This document shows, piece by piece, positions 27,104 to 36,158 of a stretch of 49,146 bases of DNA. Numbering within the stretch: the first letter of the stretch is position 1; each line of letters opens with the position of its first letter. Source of the stretch: Armatimonadetes bacterium CG06_land_8_20_14_3_00_66_21 (GTDB lineage Bacteria > Armatimonadota > Abditibacteriia > CG2-30-66-41). The position numbers were made by a program, and so were the translations under genes. A model generated the notes under the pieces. That model saw only the letters and a list, made by a program, of their open reading frames with translations, had not been told where the DNA came from and made no database searches. The stretch is from the NCBI GenBank assembly GCA_002779825.1, contig PEVN01000188.1, positions 1 through 49,146 on the forward strand, given 5' to 3'.

Positions 27104-29059
27104 TCATCCGTTGGCGCGCGGTCCGGCACCGCTTACGTCGAGCTGCTTGGTGCCGAGCTTCACCGCGGGTGAGCCGGGGGCAAAGCGCACCTTGCCGTCC
27201 TCGAACTCCGTCAGCACCGGGTCGGCGAAGGCATTGCTCTCTCCCGCCTTCAACGCCTCGTCGCCGGTCTTGCTGTAGTTGTCCAGGATCTCGGCCGTGT
27301 AGTCGCCCTTCGCACTGAATAGCACGTTGCTGCGAAAGGCGGCGATGCCTGCCGGGTTGGTAAAGGCGATCTTGCCTTTGGCAGCGATCACGTTGTTCTC
27401 CAGCGTGTAGTCCGACGACTTCGGGAAGGTGAGGGTGAGGTCGCCATCGGCGACAAACACGTTGTTGCGAACGGTGTTGTTCTTCGCCATATGATTGTGG
27501 GACGGGCGAGAGACGCGGAGCGACAGGTTGCCCTCGACCAGGCAGTCTTCTGCTTGCTCATCGAGATAGTAGGCGGAGGCACCGTAGCCGCCGGTGTCGA
27601 CGATGTCGCGGACGAAGTTGCCCCGCACGGTGATCCGCTTGCAGAACGTGAGGTAGATCGCGGCACCGTCGTGCAGCTCCTGCATCGCGTGATACATCAG
27701 GTTGCCTTCGATGAGGTGGTTGTCGCCGCCGCAGGCGATGGCGGTGTAGGGGCAGTCGTGAACTGCGTTGTGCAGGAACTGGCAGCCCTTGCCTTCCTTG
27801 CCGCCGCCCCAGAGGGCGATGGCGCTGGGATAGGTCACGCCGACGTTGTGTATGTCGCAGTCGGATACGACCAAGTCGCCGCCGCCGCACTTGATCCCGC
27901 ACGCACCGGTGTTGTGCGCGTGGCATCGCTCGATCCTCAGCCCGGTGCTGTTCCACTCCTTGATCCCCTGCCCGCCGACGTTGACGATCTCACAGCCGTC
28001 TACCAGGCAGTCCTGCGAATGGGCGATGGTCAACGCGCCCGCGAAGCCGCCAGCCCCGAAGCCGCCTGCCTTGAGCGGCGTGTTGGTGACCGACAACGTC
28101 AGCCCACGGAGGGTGACATTGCGGACAGGCTTCTCCTTCGTGCCCTGGAGCTGAATGAGCCACTCCATCGTCGGCGCTATCCCCTCGGCTTTGGTCAGGT
28201 CCTCGCCGGGCAGCGGCCAGTAGACCACCTTCCCCGCCGTCCGGTCGAGGTACCACTGCCCCGGCTCTGTCATCCCTTCACGCACGTTCCAGACGACGTA
28301 CTTGTTGACGTGAAACGCTCCCGGCGGGTGACCGGCCGGGTTGGCAAAGGTGAGCGTCTGCGTCGTTTCGTCGCGCTTCCTCACCCCGACCACCGACTCA
28401 TCCCACATGTGGTAGACGGTCAGTTCGGCATTGCGAAGGTCGAGGTCTGCCGGCAAGTCCTCCGGCTTGTATTGCATCGTGGTCAGTTCTTCCGGGGTGG
28501 GCTTGCGCTTCCACCCGCCGCCGGTGGTGCTCATCCAGGGAACGTCCCACTTGTTCAGGCTGAGGAAGAAGCCCTCCTTGGGCAACCGCGCCCGCTTGCA
28601 GAGGCGACCGTTGACGACGAGCATCCGGAAGTCCCACTTGCCCGCACCCACCTCCGCCAGCGCCGCCGACCAGAGCCGGTCGCCGTCGCGCTGCCAGCCG
28701 GTGAGCCGGCGCCCGCCGAGAAGAGTCACCTTCGTACCGGCCGCCGCCTCGATGGTGAGACCGGCGTCCTCCGCGCCGAGGTCCAGCGGCTTCTCCAGGA
28801 AGTAGTTGCCGGCTTGCAGCAAGAGACCGCGCGGCTTCCCGGCGCCGAGTCTCCTCGCCGCTTCGACCGCCGCTTGAAGCGTGGCGAGCGGGCCGTCCGT
28901 GCGTTGGGCGTTGGATCGCGGCAGAGCGCCCGACCAGGTGTCGTTGCCGTCGGGGGCGACGTGGATCTGGGTGGAAGGTTGTTGGTCCGGCATGGCTCCT
29001 CCCTCGGCGTTTGCGTACTGAGAGGGGACGAATGCGAGCACCATCAATGTCGCGAGCAT
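27104..29059 (-). CDS. Secreted right-handed parallel beta-helix protein
   Basis: A 651-residue exported protein with a short signal peptide (1-18) followed by IHVAPDGNDTWSGALP, the usual opening of pectate-lyase-fold proteins, where coil-forming DGPLATLQAAVEAAR follows. The middle carries the regular pattern of a parallel beta-helix (DCLVDGCEIVNVGGQGI, DLVVSDCDIHNVG, NHLIEGNLMYHA, NNTVRNNVFVADG). Such proteins are polysaccharide lyases, hydrolases or epimerases; no lyase catalytic signature can be assigned by eye. It shares its N-terminal design and coil patterns with the larger helix protein encoded at 31729-35250. It is the downstream member of a minus-strand group with the protease and the GH39-like gene. 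Confidence 0.83.
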   Translation of the reverse strand: MLATLMVLAFVPSQYANAEGGAMPDQQPSTQIHVAPDGNDTWSGALPRSNAQRTDGPLATLQAAVEAARRLGAGKPRGLLLQAGNYFLEKPLDLGAEDAGLTIEAAAGTKVTLLGGRRLTGWQRDGDRLWSAALAEVGAGKWDFRMLVVNGRLCKRARLPKEGFFLSLNKWDVPWMSTTGGGWKRKPTPEELTTMQYKPEDLPADLDLRNAELTVYHMWDESVVGVRKRDETTQTLTFANPAGHPPGAFHVNKYVVWNVREGMTEPGQWYLDRTAGKVVYWPLPGEDLTKAEGIAPTMEWLIQLQGTKEKPVRNVTLRGLTLSVTNTPLKAGGFGAGGFAGALTIAHSQDCLVDGCEIVNVGGQGIKEWNSTGLRIERCHAHNTGACGIKCGGGDLVVSDCDIHNVGVTYPSAIALWGGGKEGKGCQFLHNAVHDCPYTAIACGGDNHLIEGNLMYHAMQELHDGAAIYLTFCKRITVRGNFVRDIVDTGGYGASAYYLDEQAEDCLVEGNLSLRVSRPSHNHMAKNNTVRNNVFVADGDLTLTFPKSSDYTLENNVIAAKGKIAFTNPAGIAAFRSNVLFSAKGDYTAEILDNYSKTGDEALKAGESNAFADPVLTEFEDGKVRFAPGSPAVKLGTKQLDVSGAGPRANG

Positions 29060-29098
29060 GGTTGGTCGGCTCCCTATTGCGTACAGCCCGCAGACGGC

Positions 29099-29467
29099 TC
29101 AGGCAGCGGGCATCGGGCCGGCGGCCACGAGCCGCTTGCGACGAGCATCCACGGCGGCGGGGAAGCCCTCCAGCGTCCGTGCTCCCAGCAGTTGCAGGTC
29201 GCCCGGCTGCCCGAACACGACTTCGTCAACGGTCTCGAACTCCCCGACGCGCAGGATTGCGTAGCCTGTCGAGCGCGTCACCGTCTGCCCGTTGGCCATG
29301 ACGAAGCGGAGGTCCCGCTTGCGAACAGTCACCCCAGCGCCCCGCAACTCGTGCTCGTCGATCCAGGTGTACCCCGATCCTGTGTCGACCGGGAGCTTCC
29401 TGATCTGCATCGGCTTCTTCGAGGGGCGGATGCTCTGGACGGTGCCGTCCACGTTGAACGTTCCCAT
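29099..29467 (-). CDS. Clan AA (retropepsin-like) small aspartic protease
   Basis: A 122-residue protein with a single catalytic motif, LPVDTGSGYTWI (Asp28-Thr-Gly). It also has the flap-side FVMANGQTVTRSTGYA and the second hydrophobic-Gly element LLGARTLEGFPAAVD. This is the layout of the bacterial clan AA single-lobe aspartic proteases, which act as homodimers like retropepsin. No signal peptide is seen, so it is probably cytoplasmic and its substrate is unknown. It lies 39 bp upstream of the beta-helix gene and 81 bp downstream of the GH39-like gene, all on the minus strand. The ribosome-binding site is weak (GAAGTGA). Confidence 0.85.
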   Translation of the reverse strand: MGTFNVDGTVQSIRPSKKPMQIRKLPVDTGSGYTWIDEHELRGAGVTVRKRDLRFVMANGQTVTRSTGYAILRVGEFETVDEVVFGQPGDLQLLGARTLEGFPAAVDARRKRLVAAGPMPAA

Positions 29468-29548
29468 GGTTCACTTCACGGCGTTCATCTTACTTGCCGC
29501 AGGCTGGTCGCGCAATGAGCGGCGCTTGGCTTGGGGAGAACCGGGCCC

Positions 29549-31612
29549 TCACTTCGGGTTGTCAGCAATCACGTACAGCGGATCGTGCCCCAACGTCAGC
29601 TCACACCTTCCGCCTGCTGTCGGGCGAATCAGGCGTTCGCCGCCCATGAGGTCAACCACGCGGGCTTGCGGCGCCGGGAGGGGGAGTGAGGTCTTGCTGG
29701 GCGTGTCACCGATCTCCCAGAGCGCACAGATCCGTTGCCCGCGTTTCTCGAAGGTGAAGCCGCGCTGCGTGGGTGCGAGTCCCTCGACGGGGCCGAGGTA
29801 CTTTGCGCGCTCCAACAGCCGAGTCAGGTTGGCGTAGGCGACATAGGCCGGACGAGGTGTCTGGTCGTGTCGCAGGATTGCGTGACCGGGATCGGTGCTG
29901 TCGGGGAGGTAGTCCCACAGCATGTGCCAGGTGAGCAGCTTGACGCCCGCGGCCCAGGCGTACAGGTACGAGCGCACGAGGTACTGAGCCTGCTCGTGCT
30001 CCGTCACCCGGGGTGTCGAGTAACCCAGTTCGGTGATGTAGACGTCTCGGTCGCCCAGTCCGTGGCGCGCCATTAGCTCGCGCAGCTTGCGCAGGTTGGC
30101 AGGGAACTCGTCGTCAGGTCGGCCGCTATAGGCATGGACGACGACATCGTCGATCCACTGCCCGCCCCCCAGCGCGAAGAACTGCTCCAGGAACTCCCAG
30201 AGAAACGTGTACGGGCACGGTCCCAGCACCACGGCGTCGGGTTGCACCTTCTTGATAGCCTTGTAGGTCACCTCATGCAGCTTGACGACACTCTCCAACG
30301 TGCCCATCCAGTAGGCGTACGGCACTGGCTCGTTCCAGACCTCGTAGTGGGTGAAGCCGCCGGCCTTGGCGCCGCTGATGACCCACTCCAGGAACTTGGC
30401 GTAGTCGTCCCAGTCGGTAGGGCTCCACTTCTGCCAGTCGGCGCGCTCGGGGCGGCTGCTGAGCCACTTGGGCATGGCGCTGAAATAGAAGGTGTAGCTG
30501 AGCTTGGGGTCCGCTTTGGGTGCGTAGACACCCGGCGGGTCGTCGCGGAACTTGTACTGCCCGTCCACCAGTTGCACGTCGCTGCCGCGGCAGTAGCTGC
30601 GCGTCCATTTGGCGCCGACGTCCCACTGTCCGCCGCCGACCCAGATCCCGAAGATCGAGTCGGGGTTGGGCTGATCGTCTAATGGGTCGCGCGGCGAAAT
30701 GCACGCGACCGCACGCTCCGCGCGATAGACGGGCTCCCCGTCGACGCTGAGTGTACCGACCACGTCAAGGTAGCCCGGCCCGCGGTTAGGCAGGACGAGT
30801 TGGGCCTCTTGGGTCGTGCCACCGGCAACCCCGCTGAACGGCGGCCGCGCCTCCAGCTTCCGCGCGCCCCAGTAGTCTGTGGCAACCACTGCCACTTCGG
30901 CGCGGCTCTCGTCGGCCAGCTTGCTGACCTCGACCACGAACGGGAAGTCCTCACCGGGTCCATGGCGGTAGCCCTTCGCTGCCGACCGGAGCGACAACAC
31001 CGGCCCGTCGTAGGGCGGCTCGGCGGTGTACAGCCCCAGACCATCGAGGGCGAAGACCACCGGTTCCTTCTCGGCTGCCCGGACCTCGAGCTGTAGTGCC
31101 TTGATCTGGGTCAAGTCAAGCTTGTTGTCGTCGTCCTTCGACCCCTCCCAGTTCCACGACCAGTCGCGATTCGGCAATCGCACAAGCTGCCATTCGCCGG
31201 CCTGTCGCGGTGCGCCGCCGACATTCGTCTGCCAGTACTTCGCGCCGCTTCCTTCGTAGACGCTTACCGTGAAGGTCGGTGAAGACTCGTCATGCGCTTG
31301 GTACCACAGCGCCAGCCCGTCATACCGCGACCAGTCCGCCGGCGGGTCGAGTCGCCAGTCCAGCAGGACCGAGTTGCGCTCCTTGTTCCCCGTCGGCGGG
31401 AGCTCGAAGAGCAGGCTGGCATTGCCGTCCCGCGCGATGCCGGGCCGGACGGTCAGCTTCGGCGCCAACTGCCCTCTGGTCGACACCCGGTAGGCGGGCG
31501 TAGCTGCCTCGAAGGACTCGAGAATCGCCTCCGGCGGCCGGTCTGGGCGAATGGGGCCAGTGGCGGCGTGCGCGGCTGCGGCGAGTACCAGGAGTGGGAC
31601 GGGCAGTATCAT
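29549..31612 (-). CDS. Secreted GH39-like glycoside hydrolase
   Basis: A 687-residue exported protein. The ATG at 31612 has GGAGAGGA just upstream and begins the signal peptide (1-18); the open frame before it contains the 9-bp repeat array and is not coding. About 30-190 is a beta-sandwich with a carbohydrate-binding look (SLLFELPPTGNKERNSVLLD, LALWYQAHDESSPTFTVSVY). The catalytic barrel shows both clan GH-A glutamates: Glu428 in HYEVWNEPVPYAYWMG (acid/base) and Glu528 in VYITELGYSTPRV (nucleophile). The arrangement fits GH39 or a neighbouring family such as beta-xylosidases; the substrate is not determined. Confidence 0.83.
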   Translation of the reverse strand: MILPVPLLVLAAAAHAATGPIRPDRPPEAILESFEAATPAYRVSTRGQLAPKLTVRPGIARDGNASLLFELPPTGNKERNSVLLDWRLDPPADWSRYDGLALWYQAHDESSPTFTVSVYEGSGAKYWQTNVGGAPRQAGEWQLVRLPNRDWSWNWEGSKDDDNKLDLTQIKALQLEVRAAEKEPVVFALDGLGLYTAEPPYDGPVLSLRSAAKGYRHGPGEDFPFVVEVSKLADESRAEVAVVATDYWGARKLEARPPFSGVAGGTTQEAQLVLPNRGPGYLDVVGTLSVDGEPVYRAERAVACISPRDPLDDQPNPDSIFGIWVGGGQWDVGAKWTRSYCRGSDVQLVDGQYKFRDDPPGVYAPKADPKLSYTFYFSAMPKWLSSRPERADWQKWSPTDWDDYAKFLEWVISGAKAGGFTHYEVWNEPVPYAYWMGTLESVVKLHEVTYKAIKKVQPDAVVLGPCPYTFLWEFLEQFFALGGGQWIDDVVVHAYSGRPDDEFPANLRKLRELMARHGLGDRDVYITELGYSTPRVTEHEQAQYLVRSYLYAWAAGVKLLTWHMLWDYLPDSTDPGHAILRHDQTPRPAYVAYANLTRLLERAKYLGPVEGLAPTQRGFTFEKRGQRICALWEIGDTPSKTSLPLPAPQARVVDLMGGERLIRPTAGGRCELTLGHDPLYVIADNPK

Positions 31613-31653
31613 GATTCCTCTCCGTCGAGGGCACTGGTAGGCTGCCCCGAACC

Positions 31654-31700
31654 GATCAGACCGGTCCGACGGGTCAGACGGATCCGACAGATCAGACGGG
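31654..31700. repeat. 9-bp tandem repeat array (GATCAGACC type)
   Basis: Five imperfect 9-bp units (GATCAGACC, GGTCCGACG, GGTCAGACG, GATCCGACA, GATCAGACG) lie between the GH39-like start and the stop of the upstream beta-helix gene. The array would be transcribed as a leader of the GH39-like gene. It resembles a simple-sequence tract and not a CRISPR. Confidence 0.7.
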
Positions 31701-31728
31701 CTGCCCACGGGCCACCAGAGCCGGCCGG

Positions 31729-34700
31729 TCACTCCGCCGCCTCCCCAATCACCCGGATCCACCCAATCCGCAGCGCCACCCCCTCGAAGTCCTTCGCATT
31801 GTACTGGTTCGCCTTCTTCGCCTCGGCAATCGGCACGCTTCGGTCCGGCGGGTCGGGCAGCAGTTCCACGGTGACGAGGTGTTCCTTGTCGTCCAGCCCG
31901 CTGGCGATCGGCAGTGCGGACAGGCGCTGGTAGTAGCACCACGGGTCGACTTGCTGTCGGATGCCCTTGTCTTGACCGTCCACAGTGAGCTTCACTCGAC
32001 CAGTGTCCGGCCCCATCGCGTCAAAGAGGCTCGCAGCCGTTCCCTTGAACCGGAAGGTGAGCTTGGCGCCTGGCGTGTTCGTGAACCAGAGGGCGTCGAA
32101 GTGCTTCGCGAACTCACCCGGGTCGCGCCGCTCCCACTTGCCAGTGAGCATCGCCGGGGTGAGCGGGAGTTGCCGGGCGCGCTCCAGGTTGTTGGCGCGG
32201 AACGGCTTCGCCAACGCCCGGCTTCGTTCGGGCGCGGGCGTTCCGGTGGCGCCCGCCGCGAGTTCCGCGACGCCGTCGGCGATGGCGCCAGCGTAGAGCT
32301 CCTTCGCTGCGGCTGAGGTGTAGACGCCATCGGTCGAGAAGACGGGTGGAGCCCCGGGCTGCTTCGCCTCGTCCGGCGTCGCTTGGAGGAGCAGCTTGCC
32401 GTCGCGCGCCAGGGCCGCGACCCGGCAGCCCAAGTTGATCGACGGGATGCCGTAGTGGTCGGCGAGCCGCTCGTAGGCCGAGACGGCTTCCGGGCACAGC
32501 CCCTTAGCGTAGTCGGTCTCCATCCCGGCCTTGAAGGCGTAGACGAACACCAAGTCGGTGGTCGCGTCGGCGCGCCACGCCTGGCGGACGATGCCTTCGA
32601 CCGTCGGCCAGATGCTCTCGGCGCCTGTCTCGGTGTCGTCTGACGCGAAGTCGACGAAGGTCAGGTCGGGCTTGTGTTGCAGCACCTCGTTCCGGAACCG
32701 GTAGAGGCTGAACCCGCTGCCGCGCGCGCCGCCGTGGATGTCTGCCAGGACGCTGCGCGACTCAGCCTCGGGATGGCGTTTCCGCAGGTCGTCCATGAAC
32801 GCCGCGAACCAGCCGCCTTGCGCGTGGTTTCCGCCGGCGAAGCAGGCAACCGTCAGCGGCTTCTTAGCCGCGAGCTTGCCAGCAAAGTGGGGGATGCCTC
32901 CGCGCGGCACGAACTCCTGCGCCTTCACCGGTTCGTAGCCCGGGAGCTGGAAGTAGCGTTCGGTGGTGAAGTCGCCCAGTGCGCTGGCGCCCGGCGCCTC
33001 GACGACTGGCCATGAGGCGCGCAGTTCGTCCTGGTATGGGCCGATCTTCTCGAACGGGATCTGCTTGAAGCCCAACTTCAGCGCGGGCGACTCGGGTTTG
33101 AGGCGGTAGTCGTGGTTTGCCGGGTCTACGAACAGCGGGTCGGCCAATAGCGAGTGCGCGTCCTGCCCAGTCTGGCGCCACTCGTTCCAGCTCAGCAACT
33201 TGGCGGGATCAGGGCTCGCCGTCAGCGAGAACTTCAGCGGCAGGTCCGGCGGGCCGTAGACGCAGTTGTTGTCGAACTGGAAGAGCGGGAAGTCATCCTT
33301 CCGCCCACTGTACGTCCACACCAACTGCCCGCCCCAGCTTGGGTTGCGGTCCCGGATCATCTTCCCGCCGTCGGGGGTGTAGTAGAGGATGTTGCGGACG
33401 AACTTCGAGCCGGCCAGCGTGCTGTAGGCGGGCGGGTGGTCCAGGTACTTGGCAAGCTCCGGGTAGTGCTGCAGATAGAGCGGGAACGTGCCGTCGGCCT
33501 GTGCGCGCTTGAGGTACGAGTAGGACTGCTCCGCCAGATCGGGGTAGTTCCCACTGCTGGCCCGAAAGCCGGGAGCATCGATGACGATGTTGTTCTCCCA
33601 GGTGTTGTCGCGTCCCTCGTGGTTGAACAGCCCGCACACCGGCACGCTGTACAGCACGTTGCCGAAGACCGTGACCCCGACCTCCGGCGCGTCCAGGTAG
33701 ATGCCCCAGGTGAAGTGCGGATACTCGAACTTGACTCGGCCGTTCTGCACCGGCGTCCACGAGTTGGCCTTCCCGAAGCCGCCGACGTGGTGGAAGACGT
33801 TGTGGCGGATCACATTCCCGCGCACCAGGTAGTTGCGTGACGACATGTACAGCCCGCCGGTGTCTTCGGAGCCAAGGTTCGTGTGGTGGACGACGTTGTA
33901 CTCGACCACATTGTCGTTCCCGCCCATCAGGATGCCCTGGTGGTAGCAGTCGTGGATCAGGTTGTGGCTGGCGACGTTGCCCACGCCCGTGACGTTGACG
34001 CCGGTGTTGTAGGTCCGCCGGAACTCGGCGATGTGGTGGATGTAGTTGTTGGTCACGAAGTTGTCGCCGCGCGCCAGCGTCTTCGGGTCGCCACCGTTCA
34101 GCGATACCCCGCCCGCTCCCGTGGCGTAGAGGTCGTTCCCCACCGCTCCGGACTTGTGTCCGGCCCGGATGCTCACCCCCCAGCCGCCGCAGTTGCGGAT
34201 CACGCTCTGGGCGACTACGCAGCTCTCGCAGTCGTCGATCTGCACCGCGTCGCCGTCGCACGCCTCAACGGTGAACCCACGCACCGTCACGTGGCTGGCG
34301 CCGTTCATCGCGACGAGCGTGCCGACCACCGGCGCCCATGCCTCAACCTCCGCGCTGGACAGGTTGGCAACCTGTCCTACCAGAGTTGGCGGCCAGAAGT
34401 AGAGCGTCCACGAGTCGGGGTCGAGGTACCACTCCCCCGGCGCGTCCAACTCCTCCAGCAGGTTGCGCACGAAGTACCGATCGCCCACCCGCAGGTTGTA
34501 CGAGACGTTCCGGGCGAGGCTGATCCGCCTCTCGTCGCGGTTCGCCTCCTTGACGGGCACGATGTTCCACGCCCAGCCATACGCGGGATGGATGCAGACC
34601 TCCGCCCGCTGGATCCTGGTCCAGTCCTTCACCACATCGTCGGTGCACGTGAAGTGGTCCTTCACTGCCTCGCCGTCCACGGCAGCGACGTGCGCCCACG

Positions 34701-35250
34701 TGCCGAAATGCGGGTCCTTCGGGTCGACGTTCGGATAGCGCGCCATGACCATCCGCTCGCCGCGGAAGAAGAGCTGCTTGAACACGGTGCCTTCCAACGC
34801 CGTGCCCTTGAGGCTGCACTGCAGGACGTCGCCCTTCCACGGCTTGAAGCCGGTGACCTTCCGGGCGCCGCCGAGCACGGGTTTCTCGCCCGGGTAGGCG
34901 CGATACACAACCGGTGCCGCCGCCACGCCCGAGTCCTCCGGCCCCAGCGTGAGGATCTCGTGCAACTCGTAACTGCCGCCGCGGACGAACACCGTTACGC
35001 CATCCGCCAGTTGCCCGGCGGCCTTCAGCTTGCGCACCTCCGTCTGCGCCCTGGCAAGCGTGACGAAGGGGCCGTCCGCCGCCTTGGCTTCCGGCAGTCG
35101 CCCCGACCACGCGTCGTTGCCGTTGGGGGCGACGTAGAGGCTGACTTCGTCTGCGTGTGCCACGCCGAAAGACAGCGCGCAGAGGGCTGCCACGGCCGGC
35201 CACGATGACGCTCGCCGGATGCCGAGCTGGGCGTTCTGCAGGGTCTTCAC
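31729..35250 (-). CDS. Large secreted beta-helix protein fused to a degenerate SGNH domain
   Basis: A protein of about 1173 residues. The start is uncertain: I use GTG at 35250, just before RRASSWPAVAALCALSFGVA, which serves as the signal peptide; a TTG at 35265 with AGGAAG upstream is an alternative. Residues about 35-680 form a parallel beta-helix domain (SLYVAPNGNDAWSGRLP, then coils such as DNVVEYNVVHHTNLG). About 795-1010 has an SGNH-hydrolase layout (LSV-like strand, HKPDLTFVDFASDD, GIVRQAWRADATTDLVFVYA). The C-terminal 150 residues are a beta-sandwich like those accompanying SGNH esterases. The expected SGNH catalytic Ser is Asn808, the oxyanion Asn is Asp871, and the His is Tyr977, so that domain is probably non-catalytic. 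Confidence 0.8.
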   Translation of the reverse strand: MKTLQNAQLGIRRASSWPAVAALCALSFGVAHADEVSLYVAPNGNDAWSGRLPEAKAADGPFVTLARAQTEVRKLKAAGQLADGVTVFVRGGSYELHEILTLGPEDSGVAAAPVVYRAYPGEKPVLGGARKVTGFKPWKGDVLQCSLKGTALEGTVFKQLFFRGERMVMARYPNVDPKDPHFGTWAHVAAVDGEAVKDHFTCTDDVVKDWTRIQRAEVCIHPAYGWAWNIVPVKEANRDERRISLARNVSYNLRVGDRYFVRNLLEELDAPGEWYLDPDSWTLYFWPPTLVGQVANLSSAEVEAWAPVVGTLVAMNGASHVTVRGFTVEACDGDAVQIDDCESCVVAQSVIRNCGGWGVSIRAGHKSGAVGNDLYATGAGGVSLNGGDPKTLARGDNFVTNNYIHHIAEFRRTYNTGVNVTGVGNVASHNLIHDCYHQGILMGGNDNVVEYNVVHHTNLGSEDTGGLYMSSRNYLVRGNVIRHNVFHHVGGFGKANSWTPVQNGRVKFEYPHFTWGIYLDAPEVGVTVFGNVLYSVPVCGLFNHEGRDNTWENNIVIDAPGFRASSGNYPDLAEQSYSYLKRAQADGTFPLYLQHYPELAKYLDHPPAYSTLAGSKFVRNILYYTPDGGKMIRDRNPSWGGQLVWTYSGRKDDFPLFQFDNNCVYGPPDLPLKFSLTASPDPAKLLSWNEWRQTGQDAHSLLADPLFVDPANHDYRLKPESPALKLGFKQIPFEKIGPYQDELRASWPVVEAPGASALGDFTTERYFQLPGYEPVKAQEFVPRGGIPHFAGKLAAKKPLTVACFAGGNHAQGGWFAAFMDDLRKRHPEAESRSVLADIHGGARGSGFSLYRFRNEVLQHKPDLTFVDFASDDTETGAESIWPTVEGIVRQAWRADATTDLVFVYAFKAGMETDYAKGLCPEAVSAYERLADHYGIPSINLGCRVAALARDGKLLLQATPDEAKQPGAPPVFSTDGVYTSAAAKELYAGAIADGVAELAAGATGTPAPERSRALAKPFRANNLERARQLPLTPAMLTGKWERRDPGEFAKHFDALWFTNTPGAKLTFRFKGTAASLFDAMGPDTGRVKLTVDGQDKGIRQQVDPWCYYQRLSALPIASGLDDKEHLVTVELLPDPPDRSVPIAEAKKANQYNAKDFEGVALRIGWIRVIGEAAE

Positions 35251-35451
35251 TTCGGTTTCTGGCAAGTCGATCAACTTCCTGAGGTACCCGCAAGGGCACC
35301 GAACGTAGGGCAGTTCCCCATGGTCTCTCTTGGGCGCTGCCAACAAGGAGACCTTAGCGCAGTCAGTCCGCACCGTCAACGGCGGCACTCTTCCCAGTCG
35401 CGGGCCCCCCTCGGTTCGGTAGCACTCGAGGGTGTCACGGCAAGCCCGGCC

Positions 35452-36027
35452 CTACGGCAACAACGTCACCTCAGTCAGCCAGCAGACGCCCTGGTACTCG
35501 GGGTGTCCGCCGCCCGAAGGTTGCCAAAGCAGGACTCGGTCTGTGGTGCGGGGGGCGAAGGTGTGGGTGGTGGTTGGGGCTGCTTGGTTCCCCTGGACTC
35601 GGGCGGCCCGCTGCCAGCGGTCGCCGTTCCAGGTGAAAATCTCGAAGCGGTCGCTGGTCCAGTAGGTATCTTTCCAGTTGGCCCAGTCGAGCTTGAGACC
35701 GGAGACCGTTCGCGGTTTGGGGAGCACGAAGCACACCCAGTGGTCCGCCGGCGTGTCTGCCGAGGCCCACGAGCAGCCGCCGGTCGTCGCGCCGGGCGTT
35801 TGCAGTGCGCCGTCGACCAGGCAGTCCACGTTCTCGTAGCCGGCGAAGCTGGAATCGACGAAGATCCTGGTGCCGTTGGGTGCCGTCCGCGTCGGCACAT
35901 CGAGCGCGATGGTGGGCGGCTGGGTCACGGTGTAGAGCAACTCGACAGACGCCCTCTCGCTGTCGGGCGCGAAGTCGTCGCACTGCAACACGAGCCGGAC
36001 AGGAGTCCTTCGGCTTGGCGCCTCAGG
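35452..36027 (-). pseudogene. Remnant of a discoidin-like (F5/8 type C) domain protein
   Basis: The minus-strand frame closed at 35452 and opened by a stop at 36030 encodes a beta-rich module resembling a galactose-binding/F5-8C domain: TRIFVDSSFAGYENVDCLVD, HWVCFVLPKPRTVSGLKLDW, TSDRFEIFTWNGDRWQ and EYQGVCWLTEVTLLP. The domain begins in mid-sequence (VRLVLQCDDFAPDSERASV) and has no signal peptide. Only a GTG at 35991 could start it, without a ribosome-binding site. I read it as the C-terminal piece of a larger exported protein whose front was deleted. It could still be expressed as a 179-residue protein from 35991; that cannot be excluded. Confidence 0.55.
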
Positions 36028-36158
36028 CTACACTCGGGTTGGGGCGGCCATTGTACGCGGCAAGCGACAGAAGTCAAACGGGCGGGACTTGTTGGGATCT
36101 GCGCGCCGACTGAGCTATGCTTGTCCGGTAAGTTCGGCTATCCGGAGGGATTGCGCCG

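Noticed and set aside
31654..31700. CRISPR array
   Set aside because: Units are 9 bp without spacers, and there are no cas genes in the window.
33883..35208. 441-codon plus-strand frame opposite the beta-helix gene
   Set aside because: It is repetitive Val/Arg/His-rich translation mirroring the beta-helix coils; no start signal and no domain.
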